Assembly: GCA_029449235.1 (NCBI GenBank)
Contig: JANATG010000002.1
Location: forward strand, 558,001 to 622,000
Direction of reading: 5' to 3'
Source: Linnemannia schmuckeri
Lineage: Eukaryota; Mortierellomycota; Mortierellomycetes; Mortierellales; Mortierellaceae
DNA length: 64,000 nt
The notes below the pieces were generated by a model. It worked only from the letters and a program-made list of their open reading frames with translations, made no database searches and was not told where the DNA came from. Below are positions 10,795-22,470 of this stretch, piece by piece (position 1 is the stretch's first letter; every line of letters begins with the position of its first letter). The position numbers and the translations under genes were made by a program.

Positions 10795-13217
10795 ATGCTA
10801 TTCCAACCCCCATTGCCCGACTCGGACCCAGAGCCCTTGTCGCCCAGCAGTCACGAGGACACTACTCGCCCTTCCTGGTCACACGCCATCCTCGCCGAAC
10901 CTTCTTATCGGCCCCTCCTCCTCAACACCACTCAGCAACAGCAGCAGCGTCAAGCTACTGGCTCTTCTGACAGGGGCTCTGGAAGTGCCTATCGTGCTCC
11001 TTCTTCCTCTTCTTCGGCCTACTCGCCTATTTCAAACGTCGAATTTGAGTACGTCGATACTCTGACAGCGACAAGACAAGTTTCCTCGGGTTCCCGCTCG
11101 CTCTCGACCGACAGCTCTCAATACGGCTATGGTCTCTATGACGAGGACGAGGACGAGGACGAAGAGGACGAAGTCGAAGATGAGGAGGACACTGAGCGCT
11201 TTACTGTTGCTGCACAAGAGATAGAGGAAATGGAGGAAGAGTATGTCCGACAGCAGCAACAGCAGCAACAGCAGCATCTGGTTATCGAGGATGACGACGA
11301 AGAGGAGAGCAAGCTTAATACTTTGTACCCTGTGACCGAGCCCTTCAAAGAAGCTGTGCCTGCGGGCGTTGAATCTGGCGATGAGGAAGAGGCACAGACT
11401 TTAGTGGTCCCAGAGACAACATGTACGTTTTGTGCTTTCGTCGCTTTGCCTTTGCCTGTGCCTTTGCCTTGCCTTTGGTTGTTTGTTTGCTTCTCTCTCT
11501 TTCTCTCTCTCCAAAAGTGCTTTAAAATGCTTCTGTAAAGGTATCAAAGGGGACGTATGGACAAGTGTACTAACTAGCTCAACCTTACCATATTACTGCC
11601 CCTTTATTTTTTCTTAACCCTTCCCTTACTTTTTTGTTGCTTCTCTGACGACACAGACACGACCCGGACTACACCCTTTGTTCACCTCGAGATTCAAGAG
11701 CTGAGAGCTTCTCAGAGCAACAGTGACCACGAGCAGCAGCACCGCCTTACTGGCACCTTACCCCGACCCCGACAGTTCATCTTTGAGCCCAACACCCGGT
11801 TGTTACTGGGACGAGCGCCCTCGTCCGGTTTGGACCCCAAGGCCCGCTTGAAGCAGCTCTCCGAGGTCGGCAAGGACGCAGGTCAGGCTCGGGCCGAAAA
11901 CGGATACGATGATGGATTGTTCGCCAATCAAGTGATCAGCAAGTTGCATGCCGCCATCTTTGAGCGAGACGGACAGTTGGTCCTCGAGGACTGGGAGTCG
12001 ACCCACGGCACCTTTGTCAACGAAGAGTCCATTTCTCGCAAAACCTTGCACGACCTGGACCACGTCCGATTGGGCCGCCCCGTCACCCGACGGGATATCC
12101 ATTACAAGCCCCTGGAGTTTGTTGTTCGCATTCAAAGCCGAGAGCATTATGAGCACCCGTCTGCGCGCGCTGACCCAGCTGACCTGATTACTAATATTAC
12201 TCACAGTCTTGACAACTCTCCTGGTACTTCCACCCCTCAGAGCCAGAAGACGGTAATTCTGGTTGATGACGATATTGACGAGGAGGAGCGGGCTGACCTC
12301 TTGGCTTGCAGTCAGACTCAGGCTGAGTCACTTGACGTTCAAGAGCCATTGGAGCGGACACCCACTGACGAGCAGGAGACACAGGAAGCACAGTACGAGG
12401 ATAATGCATTCCAGGAAATGGAGAACGACTATGAGGCGGATGAGGATGAGCCAGATGCGGATTACGATGATGATAGTGCATTCGAGCAACACGAAGACGA
12501 CTACGAGGAGCAACAGCCAGAATTTGAGGATGAGGATGTTGCAGTCGAGCAGCAGCAGCACGAGGACCACTTCTTGACAGACGAGGATGAGCTGGCTGCT
12601 TGCAACCAACAGCGGAAGCAGCGGGAGGAGTACGATGTCGATGACGATGAGGAAGAGGAGGTATCCTACCGGAAAGCCACTGATTACGAGTTGGATGATG
12701 ATGAAGACGAGGCTCTCTTGACCCACCCTGACTTAGCTCATTCTGACCTTACTCAGGTCATCAACTCTGCCGCTGTTCATGATGCTATCGAGGTAGGCAA
12801 ACGCATATTCGATATGTGCCCCTTAGGCTGTTTTTATGTTTACTGTGCCACTAGAGTTAAACTAGTCGACATCCCCCTAACCATATCTCTTTAACTTTTC
12901 TTATTTGTCCATAGGACGATGAAGATTTACCAATCATGGGCGAATCTGTCATCAAGGAGACATCGTTGACATCCACAACGTCGACTACGGTCACCATTGC
13001 TACTGCATCACCTACGGATGCCGTCGTCGAGAAAGGCCCAAGTAACCACCTCAAGCGGAAGTACGCTGAACTCGAGGATGAGCCTCCTGTCCAACTCAAC
13101 ACTATACAGCAGGAGGCGCAAACACTGAAATCAAGGAAGACTGCGCTTTTTGTTGCTGCACTTGCCGGTGTGGTTGTCGGTTCTGTCGGCACTGTCCTGA
13201 CATTGGCCAACATCTAG
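10795..13217 (+). CDS. FHA-domain protein with acidic regions and C-terminal membrane anchor
   Basis: Three exons: 10795-11422, 11657-12792 and 12915-13217, giving 688 residues with frames closing exactly. Residues 1-210 are low complexity: a Gln run, an Asp/Glu-rich stretch (YDEDEDEDEEDE) and a second Gln run. Residues about 255-370 form a forkhead-associated fold with the signature elements LLLGRAPSSG, SKLHAAIF and STHGTFVN, then LRLGRP-like HVRLGRP; FHA domains bind phosphothreonine. A long acidic region follows (about 385-585), then NHLKRKYAELEDEP and a final hydrophobic segment (TALFVAALAGVVVGSVGTVL) ending four residues before the stop, as in tail-anchored proteins. FHA plus a tail anchor recalls the SLMAP / Far9-Far10 group of the STRIPAK complex, but the coiled coil of that group is not evident, so this is only a suggestion. 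Confidence 0.85.
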
Positions 13218-14013
13218 CTGAGAACAGATATGATGTACCCTACGGCTGTTGCCCACTATGGTCGCTTTGTGTTTTATCTTCTTTGCTTCTTCTTTTTCGT
13301 ATCATTTGAGTTGATTTGCTTTTTTCTTGCGTTATTTCTTTTCGTTTGGCTCTTATTTGGCCTTCAATCTGTACACACTTTCGGGTCTACACATGCGTGC
13401 CAGGAGCACCCTCAAGTTTATATTTTCCTTTTAACCTTTGCCTTCATTTTTTTTTTTCAGCCCCGCACACACGAAGCTTTTGCAGCGTACTCGGACATAA
13501 AACCATAAAACCACAAAACCACGACAAACACAACAAACACACATAGCGATCCTTTGGCAGTTGTTCAATACACACCGCGTTCTCCTTGATTTTTATCCTA
13601 ATTCGCATATGTCGCTGTGGTACAAGAAGATATCGCGTCGCGAATTGTTTCGTAAACTCAAATTCACGCGCTCGGATGCTGCTACTCGTTTTCTGTTTCT
13701 GTCGCGTTTAGCTCTCAGCACTGCTCTCTCCCTCTCGGTTGAGTGCCTTTGCAGACTGCAAACTGCAAACTGCAAGACCAGTTATCTCCATGACATGAGA
13801 GATGATTAAATGAACACACGCGCAATAAAAACGACGACGACGACGATATATGGTTTGCAAAAGTGATTTATATTTGATAATATGTCAATGGGGGGTTTCG
13901 AAATGAATAAAACAAAAAAAAAGTGAAAAAATAATGCAACTCTCCTACTCCTACTTCCTCGTCGCCTCGACCCGTACAACGTATAAAGCTACCTAAAAAA
14001 CCCAAAGAAGAAT
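13218..14013. other. Intergenic between convergent genes (3' UTRs)
   Basis: The FHA gene (plus) and GAR1 (minus) converge here. The sequence is T-rich then A-rich, consistent with two 3' UTRs. No ORF shows coding character. Confidence 0.5.
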
Positions 14014-15554
14014 TTAGTAACCGCCACGTCCACGGGGAGCACCACCACCACGGCTGAAACCGCCACGTCCGCGAGGAGCACCACCACGGGGGGCACCACC
14101 GAAACCGCCACGCCCGCCGCGGGGGGCACCGCCGAAACCGCCACGACCACGGGGAGCGCCACGGGCTATTTTGTTTGTTGTAGTTAAGGATGGAAGAATG
14201 GAGATGGAGAGATTAGAGGTCGGAGTAAGAGTCAGCAAAGAATGCAGTACAAGAGTGGATCGATGGGTCCTGAACGTATAATAGGGAGATGAGAAAGACA
14301 CTTACCACCACCACGGGCACCACCGCGACCACCGCGACCGGCATTCATTCCTTGCATACCTCCGCGCTTGGCGACTATAAAGTTCACACGAAAGAGATCA
14401 AGACTTGGGTTAGTTAACATGACCAGGCGGACCAAAAAGCAACCACCGGGCAAGTAGAAAAGGATAAACGTACCCTTGCCACCAACGACCTTGGGCTTGG
14501 GGAGGAAACGCTCGAGAGGGAGGAGTTTATCGGGGGCGATGAAGACCTTGTCGTTGACCTTGAACGAGGTGGCGACCATGCCATCCTGGAGCTTGATGGT
14601 GAAGTAGAGCTCGTTCATGGGGCCCAAGATCTCGTCGACCTTACCGATCTGAGACTTGTTCTCGAGGTAGATGGGAGCGTTGAAGTAAGGGATCTTGACG
14701 TTTGTCGACTTGCAAACCATCTCGCCCTCGCAGGCGTGCATGAACTGACCGATCTCTGTTTTTGTTGAGATTTGAAAGTAGTGAAGGTGGTTAGTGTTTT
14801 GTCTTTTTCAAACCATGAAGGTGGTATTGGGTCAAAGTGTGTCCCGTTAGGAGCGTCCCCACATAGTCAATGGCGCCAAATATCTTGTCGATCTGGAGGA
14901 GAACGAGTGTCCACAACAAAAATGACTCCTGAGAACAATGGTGTCCTTAATTGTAACAATTGGCCTGAAGTGTCTAGGACACAAACTTCAGGACGTTCAG
15001 GGTAGATTGTTGTTGCGGCAGTATGAACAGAGCGGTGAATCTGGCTGCGTCCTTGTACTGAGATGCGATTGAAAGCAATGGACCGATGCTCCAGTAGATA
15101 GTCTCTCTCGGTATGCTGTTGATCTCAATCCTGTATCGTCCCCTAGACTGATCGCCTTCCTTCAATTGAATAACTATTGTGCTAAGGAACCAGCAAAAGG
15201 CAGAAAGGTAACAGGTATTTACCAGTGACGGACTCTGGTGGTCCGAAAGAGGGAGCACCACCGCCAAAGCCGCCACGACCACCACGGGAACCACCGCCGA
15301 AACCACCACGGCCTGGGAAAATTGAACAAGTTCAAGAAGGGACGTTAATATCAAAGTCGTATGTTGTATGTGAGTGTGGTCATTCAGATGTTCAACCTAG
15401 GTCACATAGCACCAGCAGCGAAGCGAGGCTGAAAAGAAACGGGAGGTCGTAAAAACGAGAAAGTGTGCTGTTGTCTTTCGAAGGAGTCGTCGATGGGAGG
15501 AGGGATGTATTTTTTTTTACCTCCACGGGGAGCACCACGACCTCTGAAGCTCAT
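14014..15554 (-). CDS. GAR1: H/ACA snoRNP protein GAR1
   Basis: Five exons on the minus strand: 15554-15521, 15312-15223, 14755-14474, 14374-14306 and 14165-14014. Every junction is GT-AG and the exons sum to 209 codons, giving 208 residues. The core has the family hallmark GQFMHACEGEMVCKST, followed by IPYFNAPIYLENKSQIGKVD and LPLERFLPKPK, the Gar1 beta-barrel that binds Cbf5. It is flanked on both sides by Gly/Arg-rich tails (RGGFGG, GGRGGARGG, APRGRGG). Gar1 joins Cbf5, Nop10 and Nhp2 in nucleolar particles that pseudouridylate rRNA. Four introns in a 208-residue protein is dense; intron 2 (14756-15222, 467 nt) is the largest and has unusual content. The start ATG at 15554 gives MSFRGRGAPRGG. 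Confidence 0.95.
14964..14992. repeat. Imperfect inverted repeat inside GAR1 intron 2
   Basis: CCTGAAGTGTC and GACAC-AAAC-TTCAGG flank a central TAG, giving an 11-bp stem with a 4-nt bulge on one arm. It lies in the middle of the largest GAR1 intron. No C/D or H/ACA box set that I would trust is attached to it. Confidence 0.6.
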
Positions 15555-15956
15555 GTTATATATGTGTTATTAAGAGAAGGGAAGGGGGGAAGAGAGGGAC
15601 GATCCAGCGAGAGGGTAATCGATGGATTGGAAGGGAGAGAGTTGATGGGTGGGGAGTGGAAAACAAACAATTGAACAACGAAGACAGTGATAAAGTATTC
15701 TAGAGAGAGAGACTGCTGCTCACACGGTGCCAGTACTAGGAAAGGGACTTGAATTTTCGATTTTTTTTTTTTGCTAGTGTTTACATGGTGTCAAAAAGTG
15801 GCTTATTAAGTGACTGGTTTACTTTACTTTTTTCTTTTTTATTGTTGAATTGCGAGAAAGGGGCTCGATACGCGACTCAAGGAGCATAATACCAAGCAAG
15901 TCCAAAGCAAAAGGTATGAGGTTAACGCGCCTAAGAAACGGACAATCAAGTTGTGC
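15555..15956. other. GAR1 promoter / 3' UTR of the UBL-SRA gene
   Basis: A 402-nt gap between two minus-strand genes. It has purine-rich stretches near 15580-15720 and a T run near 15760, with no ORF of interest. It must hold the GAR1 promoter and 5' UTR and the terminator of the upstream SRA gene. Confidence 0.5.
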
Positions 15957-17873
15957 CTAGTCGTTAAGAAGCTGATCCGTCGATCTGTCCTTCTGTAGCC
16001 AGGGAGTGGGTGCACTCTCCTCAGTCTTCTCATCCACCTGGACAGAATCATCAACACCAATACCAGTCGTGTCGCCAATACCAGTCGTGTCGCCAATACC
16101 AGCGTCCTCGCCAACCACAGTATCATCGTCGTCGGACAAGCCAGTCGGACTGATATACCCGTCCTGCTCTCCGTCTGGTGCTTCAGATAGACACATGAGC
16201 TGAGATACTGAGTCATCCTCCTCCATTGTGACATCCTGTGCTTCCATCAAGACGCTCACACTGGAGTTAGCCTGGTCATGACACTGATTTTCGTTGTTCG
16301 GTTCCTGGTTGATGAAGAAGCTGTTCAAAGGATAAAGACTGTGGAGTTGGGCGAGAGTAAGTTCAACAGGCTGAGAGGCGTTTCTGATAGCATTGCTTGC
16401 CTCCACGATGGCGTCCATATGAGTGGTCGATTGTGCCTCAATGACGATATTCTCCTCGATTGGGGGTGCGGGTATCGACGTTTGGGTTGTCTCCCATGGA
16501 GCTGGAGCAGGGTCATCTCGCCGCATAAGGTATCGCCAAATTCTGAATCCCGCCTTTCCTGTCTCTGGCCAATACTAAAATACAAAGCAAAAAAGGGGTG
16601 CGTGTTATGCATAGGTGATAGATTATCTATCACATACTCAGTTACCGGTAAATATAGTGCAAAATACGTACCTTAACGACTTTGTAGATGCCATCGTAGC
16701 GATAGCCCACTTTGGGGGAATACATGTTTGACAGTTGATATCCGCGGACAACACGGATGGGACGACTTTTGCGCCAATCCTCAGCTTTTCCGCCTTTGAC
16801 GATGTCGATGGGGCAGTCGCAGGTCATGGCCAGTCCATGATTCGCACGGGTCAACTTCTGATGGGCAGTCTGTTTACCGCCTGTATTTCCTCCGGCTCCC
16901 GTGTAGGTAAATTCATATCCCTTGTCGTCATCGTCCATATATCCTCCGGAAAGTGCCACCGATTCCGCACCCACTTCTGCCTGCCCTGAAATTCCTGCCA
17001 TCGCCGGCCTAAAATTATGAAGATAAAATTCGTGATGATCAGTTCAGGACATTCTGTCGTGAGAAGTATCAAGAGGATGTATAATAACTTCCCAGACATA
17101 CCTATGGACTCCAGCGTGAGAAGCATCGATTCGTGTGGGCCAAGTCGTTCCAACAGGGATTCCTGGAATAGGTCCTGCAAATCGCATATCGATACTTGCT
17201 GATGGCGGACAACTACTTAATGGGCGAGTAGGTGATGGATGTGTCGTTCGAACAGATGTCACCGGTGAACGTGAGCGTGACGACTTCTCCTGTTTGCCCT
17301 TTTTAAGCGATGCGCGTCGTCGTGAGCCCAAAGGTGGCCGAGCTGGGTCTTCCTGTCTGACCTTTGTATATGGCGATCTTTCCGAGACGGAGCGCGACCT
17401 GCTGGAGGTCCGTGAAGGTATGGGTGAGGGTGTGGATGTGAGCGGAGGTTTGTTTGTTTTGACGGTGACCTTGTTGTTGTTCCGGTAGTCGTTTTGCTTG
17501 TTATACGTAATTGGAACGATGACGATGTCGCCACTGTCGGCGAACCCGCTCTTGTTGAGCGTGCTGTCGTTGTCCAGCTAAAGTGAGGTTAGACAAAATT
17601 GTGTTGGACGTGCAAGGACTCTTTTCAAAACAAGGACTGGTAATGAAAGAAAAGCAGAACTTATAAAGAGACAGTGAAAAGGATTGTTTTCTGCTGAGTT
17701 TATTTTGTTGTCTATACCTGGTTGTCCTGATAGAATAGGTGGAATGCGTTTTCATCGACCTCGTACTGTTCGGCAATTCTCTCACGCACCCGTTTGATGG
17801 TGGTGTTGATGGAGGGGACAAAGAACGATTCCACTCGGTCTGGTTGCTGGATGAGGTGGAAGTTGACTTTCAT
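15957..17873 (-). CDS. UHRF1-like protein: ubiquitin-like domain + SRA (SET and RING-associated) domain
   Basis: Four exons on the minus strand: 17873-17718, 17577-17102, 17008-16672 and 16574-15957, all GT-AG, 528 residues from the ATG at 17873. Residues 1-75 look like a ubiquitin-like fold (TTIKRVRERIAEQYEVDENAF, FHLFYQDNQLDND, then GDIVIV). Residues about 80-185 are a Ser/Arg/Pro-rich linker. Residues about 185-350 are an SRA domain: GIPVGTTW, AGVHRPAMAGISGQ, LSGGYMDDDDKG, FTYTGAGG, QKLTRANHGLAM, EDWRKSRPIRVVRG, then YRYDGIYKVVKYWPETGKAG and WRYLMRRDDPAPAPW. SRA domains flip and bind 5-methylcytosine, typically at hemimethylated CpG. The last 175 residues are acidic and disordered, with no PHD, tandem-Tudor or RING motif. 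An in-frame Gln-rich stretch lies upstream of 17873 without an ATG, so an extra 5' exon is possible. Confidence 0.9.
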
Positions 17874-18502
17874 TGCGGGTTGGTCTTCCTGTTGTTGCTG
17901 TTGTTCTTGCTGTTGTTGTTGTTGATGGTATGCTGCTAGGGAATGCAGGTAATGAAAAAGGAACGAGAAGAGAGCACGAGGAGAATAGGAGTGAAGGGAT
18001 TTGGTGGCGCGAACTAATGAGTTTTTTTTTTTTTTTTTCGGTTAGAGCCGTTGTAAGATTAAGGGTCATGAAGAAGCCAAGCGATATGCAAGGGTATTAA
18101 TTTGGATCGCATTTTCTGCAGACGCGCGCCCGATTACGCGTGCGCCAACCATTCACACAGAGAGGGAGTATTGGTGGCAGGCAGGTCATAAAAATTAGGC
18201 ACACCCAGTCGCCCAGTCGTAAGCGCACTTGAACATCACTTGGACAGTACTTTCGCATTGCACAGAAGAACAAAGAAGCACACGTCGCCTTTTTACTTTT
18301 CTTCTCTTTCTTACTTACACACATCCACCCAGCAACGCAACACTACTCGACTCTCCGGGATATATCCATCTTCTCTTCACCACTTACAACGAACAAGACA
18401 GCACACCAAGAAAACGCTCAGCTTTCATTTGCACTTCCTCACTCACCAACCCATCAACCCGCCACTCAAACGAACACAAGGACATACTCGTAGGACCCAA
18501 CT
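17874..18502. promoter_or_regulatory. Divergent promoter region between the UBL-SRA gene and RPN2
   Basis: 629 nt separate the two start codons. The interval contains a Gln-codon run next to the SRA gene, a 17-nt T run (18022-18038), and a G/C-rich element with CGCGCG and ACGCG near 18120-18140. The 200 nt before RPN2 are A/C-rich, like a fungal 5' UTR. GGTGGCAG at 18173-18180 resembles, but does not match, the yeast proteasome element GGTGGCAAA. Confidence 0.5.
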
Positions 18503-21500
18503 ATGGTCGGACTCACTTCTGCTGGTACGGCCACACACACACCAAAAAACTCCATGGATAAAGCACCGTTTCGGCAGGAAGTGGCATGCGTGCATATACC
18601 CTTGAACAGTCTGCACATTGCTAATGTCCCATGTCTTTGCCTTTTCATTGTGCGCTTCTTTTAGCCGGAGTTATCGCGCTCCTTGACGAGCATGACGACG
18701 ACCTTAAGGTCTACGCCCTCCAGAAGCTGAATGGCATTGTGGATCAGTTCTGGGCAGAGATCTCGGACGCCGTCTCAAAAATGTAAGCACCCGTTTTTGC
18801 GTTCGTCCTTCCTTACTCTGGAGAAGCAGCTGTAGAATAACGATTCTAGTTGTCGCGTACAACACAAGTCAACTCACACCATTTTGCTTTGCATTGATAG
18901 TGAGATTATGTACGAGGACACAGAGTTCAAGGACCGTGCATTGGCAGCCTTGGTCGCCTCTAAGGTACCTTAACAGATCTGGACTGCACATTTTGCTCGA
19001 AGACTGCCTGCGCTTCCAATTGATGGTACATTGAGACCAAAAGCTGAACACTAATGCAACAATTGGATTGTTTACTGCTTTTTGCGACATCTTGTAGGTC
19101 TACTACCATCTTGGCGAGTTTGACGACTCTCTCAACTTTGCCTTGGGAGCAGGCAACCTCTTCGACCTCTCCTTAAAGTCTGAATATGTCGATACTATCG
19201 TTTGTAAGTAGATCGGTCATTTTGTAGATGTTCACCTTAATCACGAGTCGTGAAATAGATCAGCAACTGACGTTAACTTACTTCCTTCATATTGAATGCT
19301 CCTTAGCCAAATGCATTGACAAGTACATTGCCGTCAGAGTTCAAGAACAGCAAGACCCACAAAACGCAGAACCAATGGATTCGCGACTCAAGGCTGTGGT
19401 CGAGAAGATGTTTGATCGCTGCTATCAGGATGGGGAATACAAGCAGGTATTAATTACTGTGTTATACGTGACCATCACGACGGGTGTTTTTGCTGGCTGA
19501 CATTTAGGTCTTGGACAAGGACACGGATCTGACCTTTATTCAAAATGGACTATTTCTTCCATATAGGCTGTTGGTATTGCTCTAGAGGCACACCGTTTGG
19601 ATGTTGTGGAGCACTCGATCAAAGCTGGTGGACCCTCAGTTATTCTTCCTTACGTTTATGATTTGACCATGACAGTTGTGCAGGATCAGGCATACCGTAA
19701 CACTCTTCTTCAGCTTTTGGTCGATCAGTTCCGCAAGTTGGAGGAGCCCGACTATGTCGCCATCAACCAGTGCCTTGTCCATCTTGGAGACCATCAGGCC
19801 AGTGCAGAGCTTCTCCAAAAGCTTGTCAGCTCTGGTGCTCAGGTTAGTGACTTGCCTACGTCACAGCGTTCGTTCCTTTTGACAACGCATACGCTTTTTG
19901 TGTTCAGAACTAACCCACCTTCTACTTTTTGTTCTCCATTTATGACTACAGGCGGATTTGTTGATGGCATACCAGCTCGCATTTGACCTCGAGAACAACG
20001 CAACACAAAAGTACTTGACCAAGGTTTCGGATGCCCTTCCTGCCGATGCAGCTGATGCCCCCCAGCCGAAGTTTGCCAAGGTGAAGTCGATCTTGTCGGG
20101 CAAGGAAACCATTAAGCTTCAACTTGAGTTCCTCTGCCGCAACAACCACACCGACATGTTGATCCTCAAGGACTCCAAGGTGATCATCCTTTGCGCTCTC
20201 ATGAGCAACAAGTTGTGTTACAAGCTCGTATGAGACATGAACCTGCTGACTGACCCTAATATCTCTGCTTAATTTTTAGAACCTGCTCGATGCCCGTCTG
20301 TCTGTCTACCATTCCGCAGTCACATTCGCCAACGCCTTCATGAACGCCGGAACCACCAGCGACGACTTTTTGCGACAAAACTTGGAGTGGCTCTCCCGTG
20401 CAACCAACTGGTCCAAGTTCAGTGCCACCGCTGCCTTGGGTGTCATTCACAAGGGCCAGCTCTCACGAGGACTCAACCTATTGGCACCATATCTTCCTCA
20501 GGACGGCGTCACTGCCAGCCCTTACTCTGAGGGAGGATCCCTCTTTGCTCTCGGACTCATCCATGCTAACCACGGAGACGAGGTTCTTGACTACCTTCGC
20601 GGAGTTTTGAAGGACACCCAGATCGAGGTTTTGCAGCACGGAGCATGTCTCGGTCTCGGTACCGCAGGCATGGCCACCGACAACGATGGTAAGCTACCCA
20701 TAGCAACCTGCACACATGGTGTCACATTTGTCATATAGCCTAAAAAGCTCAATATGTGACCATCTTTCACTTTTATTACCAACTTTAGATATCTATGAGG
20801 AGCTCAAGAATGTCTTGTTCAGTGACAGCGCCATTGGAGGAGAGGCTGCCGGTTTGGGCATGGGTATGGTCATGCTCGGCACTGCATCAGAGAAGGCTTT
20901 GGACGAGATGTTGCAATACGCCCACGAGACTCAGCACGAGAAGATTATCCGCGGATTGGCTGTTGGTGTCTCCCTTGTGATGTATGGTAAGGAGGATGCT
21001 GCTGATGTCTTGATCGAGAGGTTGTCAGCCGACAAGGATCCTATTCTGCGTTACGGAGGCATGTACACTATTGCCATGGCCTATGCTGGAACTGGAAACA
21101 ACAAGGCTATTCGCCGCCTCCTCCACGTTGCTGTAAGTGATGTCAATGACGATGTCCGCCGCGCCGCCGTCACTGCTCTCGGTTTCATCATGTTCCGTTC
21201 TCACAAGCAGGTCCCCCGCATTGTCCAGTTGCTTTCTGAGAGTTATAACCCTCACGTCCGTTATGGTGCCTGCTTGGCTCTTGGAATCTCTTGTGCAGGA
21301 ACTGGATCATTGGACGCCATTGAGTTATTGGAGCCTATGACCAAGGATAATGTCGACTTTGTGCGTCAGGGTGCCTTTATCGCCTTGGCCATGGTCTTGA
21401 TGCAGCAGAACGAGGCACAGAGCCCCAAGGCTGCCAGTGTCCGCAAGATGTACGAGGAGGTCATCAAGAAGAAGAACGAGGATGCTTTGGCCAAGTTTGG

Positions 21501-22470
21501 TGCTGTTCTCGGTCAAGGAATCATTGATGCTGGTAAGGAAAATGACCATTGTGAATGTGATTGACACAGCGCACAGCGTACGGTTATGTTGTGGTAATAT
21601 CTTCAAAGTACTCATCGTTCAAATGTCTTTTTAATTGGTATTTTAGGTGGACGTAACGTGACGATCTCGCTGCAGTCTCGCTCTGGACACTCCAACATGC
21701 CCGCGATTGTTGGTGTTGCTCTTTTCACACAGTTCTGGTACTGGTTTCCAGCAAGTCATTTCCTCAGCTTGGCCTTCACTCCCACAGCCATCATTGGAGT
21801 CAACGCTGATTTGAACTTGCCTGAGATCGAGTTCACCTCAAACGCCAGGCCTTCGCTGTTTGCCTACATTCCCCCCACCAAGCCCCCAGCAGCTGTCACT
21901 GTCGAGAAAGTGGCCACTGCTGTTCTCTCCACCACAGCCAAGGCTCAGGCCAAGGCAAAGAAGGCCAAGAGCGCCGAGTCTGATGCTATGGAAGAAGACG
22001 AGAAGCCAGAGGTCAAGACCGAGGAGGCGAAGGAAGAAGAGGCCAAGCTTGCTGCCAAACCCAAGAAGGAGGCTCAGTCTGAGAAGTTGGGTAACTTGGC
22101 AAGAGTCGTGCCTGCTCAGCTGAAGTATATCTCCTTTGACAAGGATGCACGCTATGTCCCAGTAAAGAAGGTAGAGCATTTATTCATCTTTCTGGCCACC
22201 TCGAAGGGACGTGTCCAGGACCAAATCTCATTTGATCAAGCAACTCACTTTGTTCTTTTTTTTTATTACTTAAATCCATCGTAGGACGTGACTGGAGGAA
22301 TTGTAGTCTTGCTGGATAACAAGCCCGACGAGCCAGAGAACTTGATTGCAACAACGACCTCGGCGGTTGCATCGACCCCACCAGCGTCTGGTGCTGATAC
22401 CAAGATGGATATCGAGGAAGAGGAAGCACCTCTGCCAGAGCCCTTCACCTATCCCTTCGGTGACGAATAA
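18503..22470 (+). CDS. RPN2: 26S proteasome regulatory subunit RPN2 (19S base, non-ATPase)
   Basis: Eleven exons: 18503-18524, 18665-18782, 18901-18964, 19098-19203, 19307-19446, 19567-19842, 19952-20179, 20280-20688, 20789-21532, 21647-22170 and 22285-22470. All junctions are GT-AG and in frame, giving 938 residues (yeast Rpn2 has 945). Rpn2 is the toroidal scaffold of the 19S base that docks Rpn13. Hallmarks are the proteasome/cyclosome repeats in the middle, such as GGSLFALGLIHANHGDEVLD, GACLGLGTAGMATDND, AGLGMGMVMLGTASEKAL and LGISCAGTGSLDAIELL. A Lys/Glu/Ala-rich insert (KAQAKAKKAKSAESDAMEEDE) precedes the conserved RYVPVKK and DVTGGIVVLLD segments. The protein ends FTYPFGDE, close to the aromatic/acidic Rpn2 tail that binds Rpn13. 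It is complete, with no odd residues. Confidence 0.97.

Noticed and set aside
18173..18180. GGTGGCAG as a proteasome-associated control element before RPN2
   Set aside because: The yeast element is GGTGGCAAA. This copy departs from it, and nothing similar precedes RPT6.
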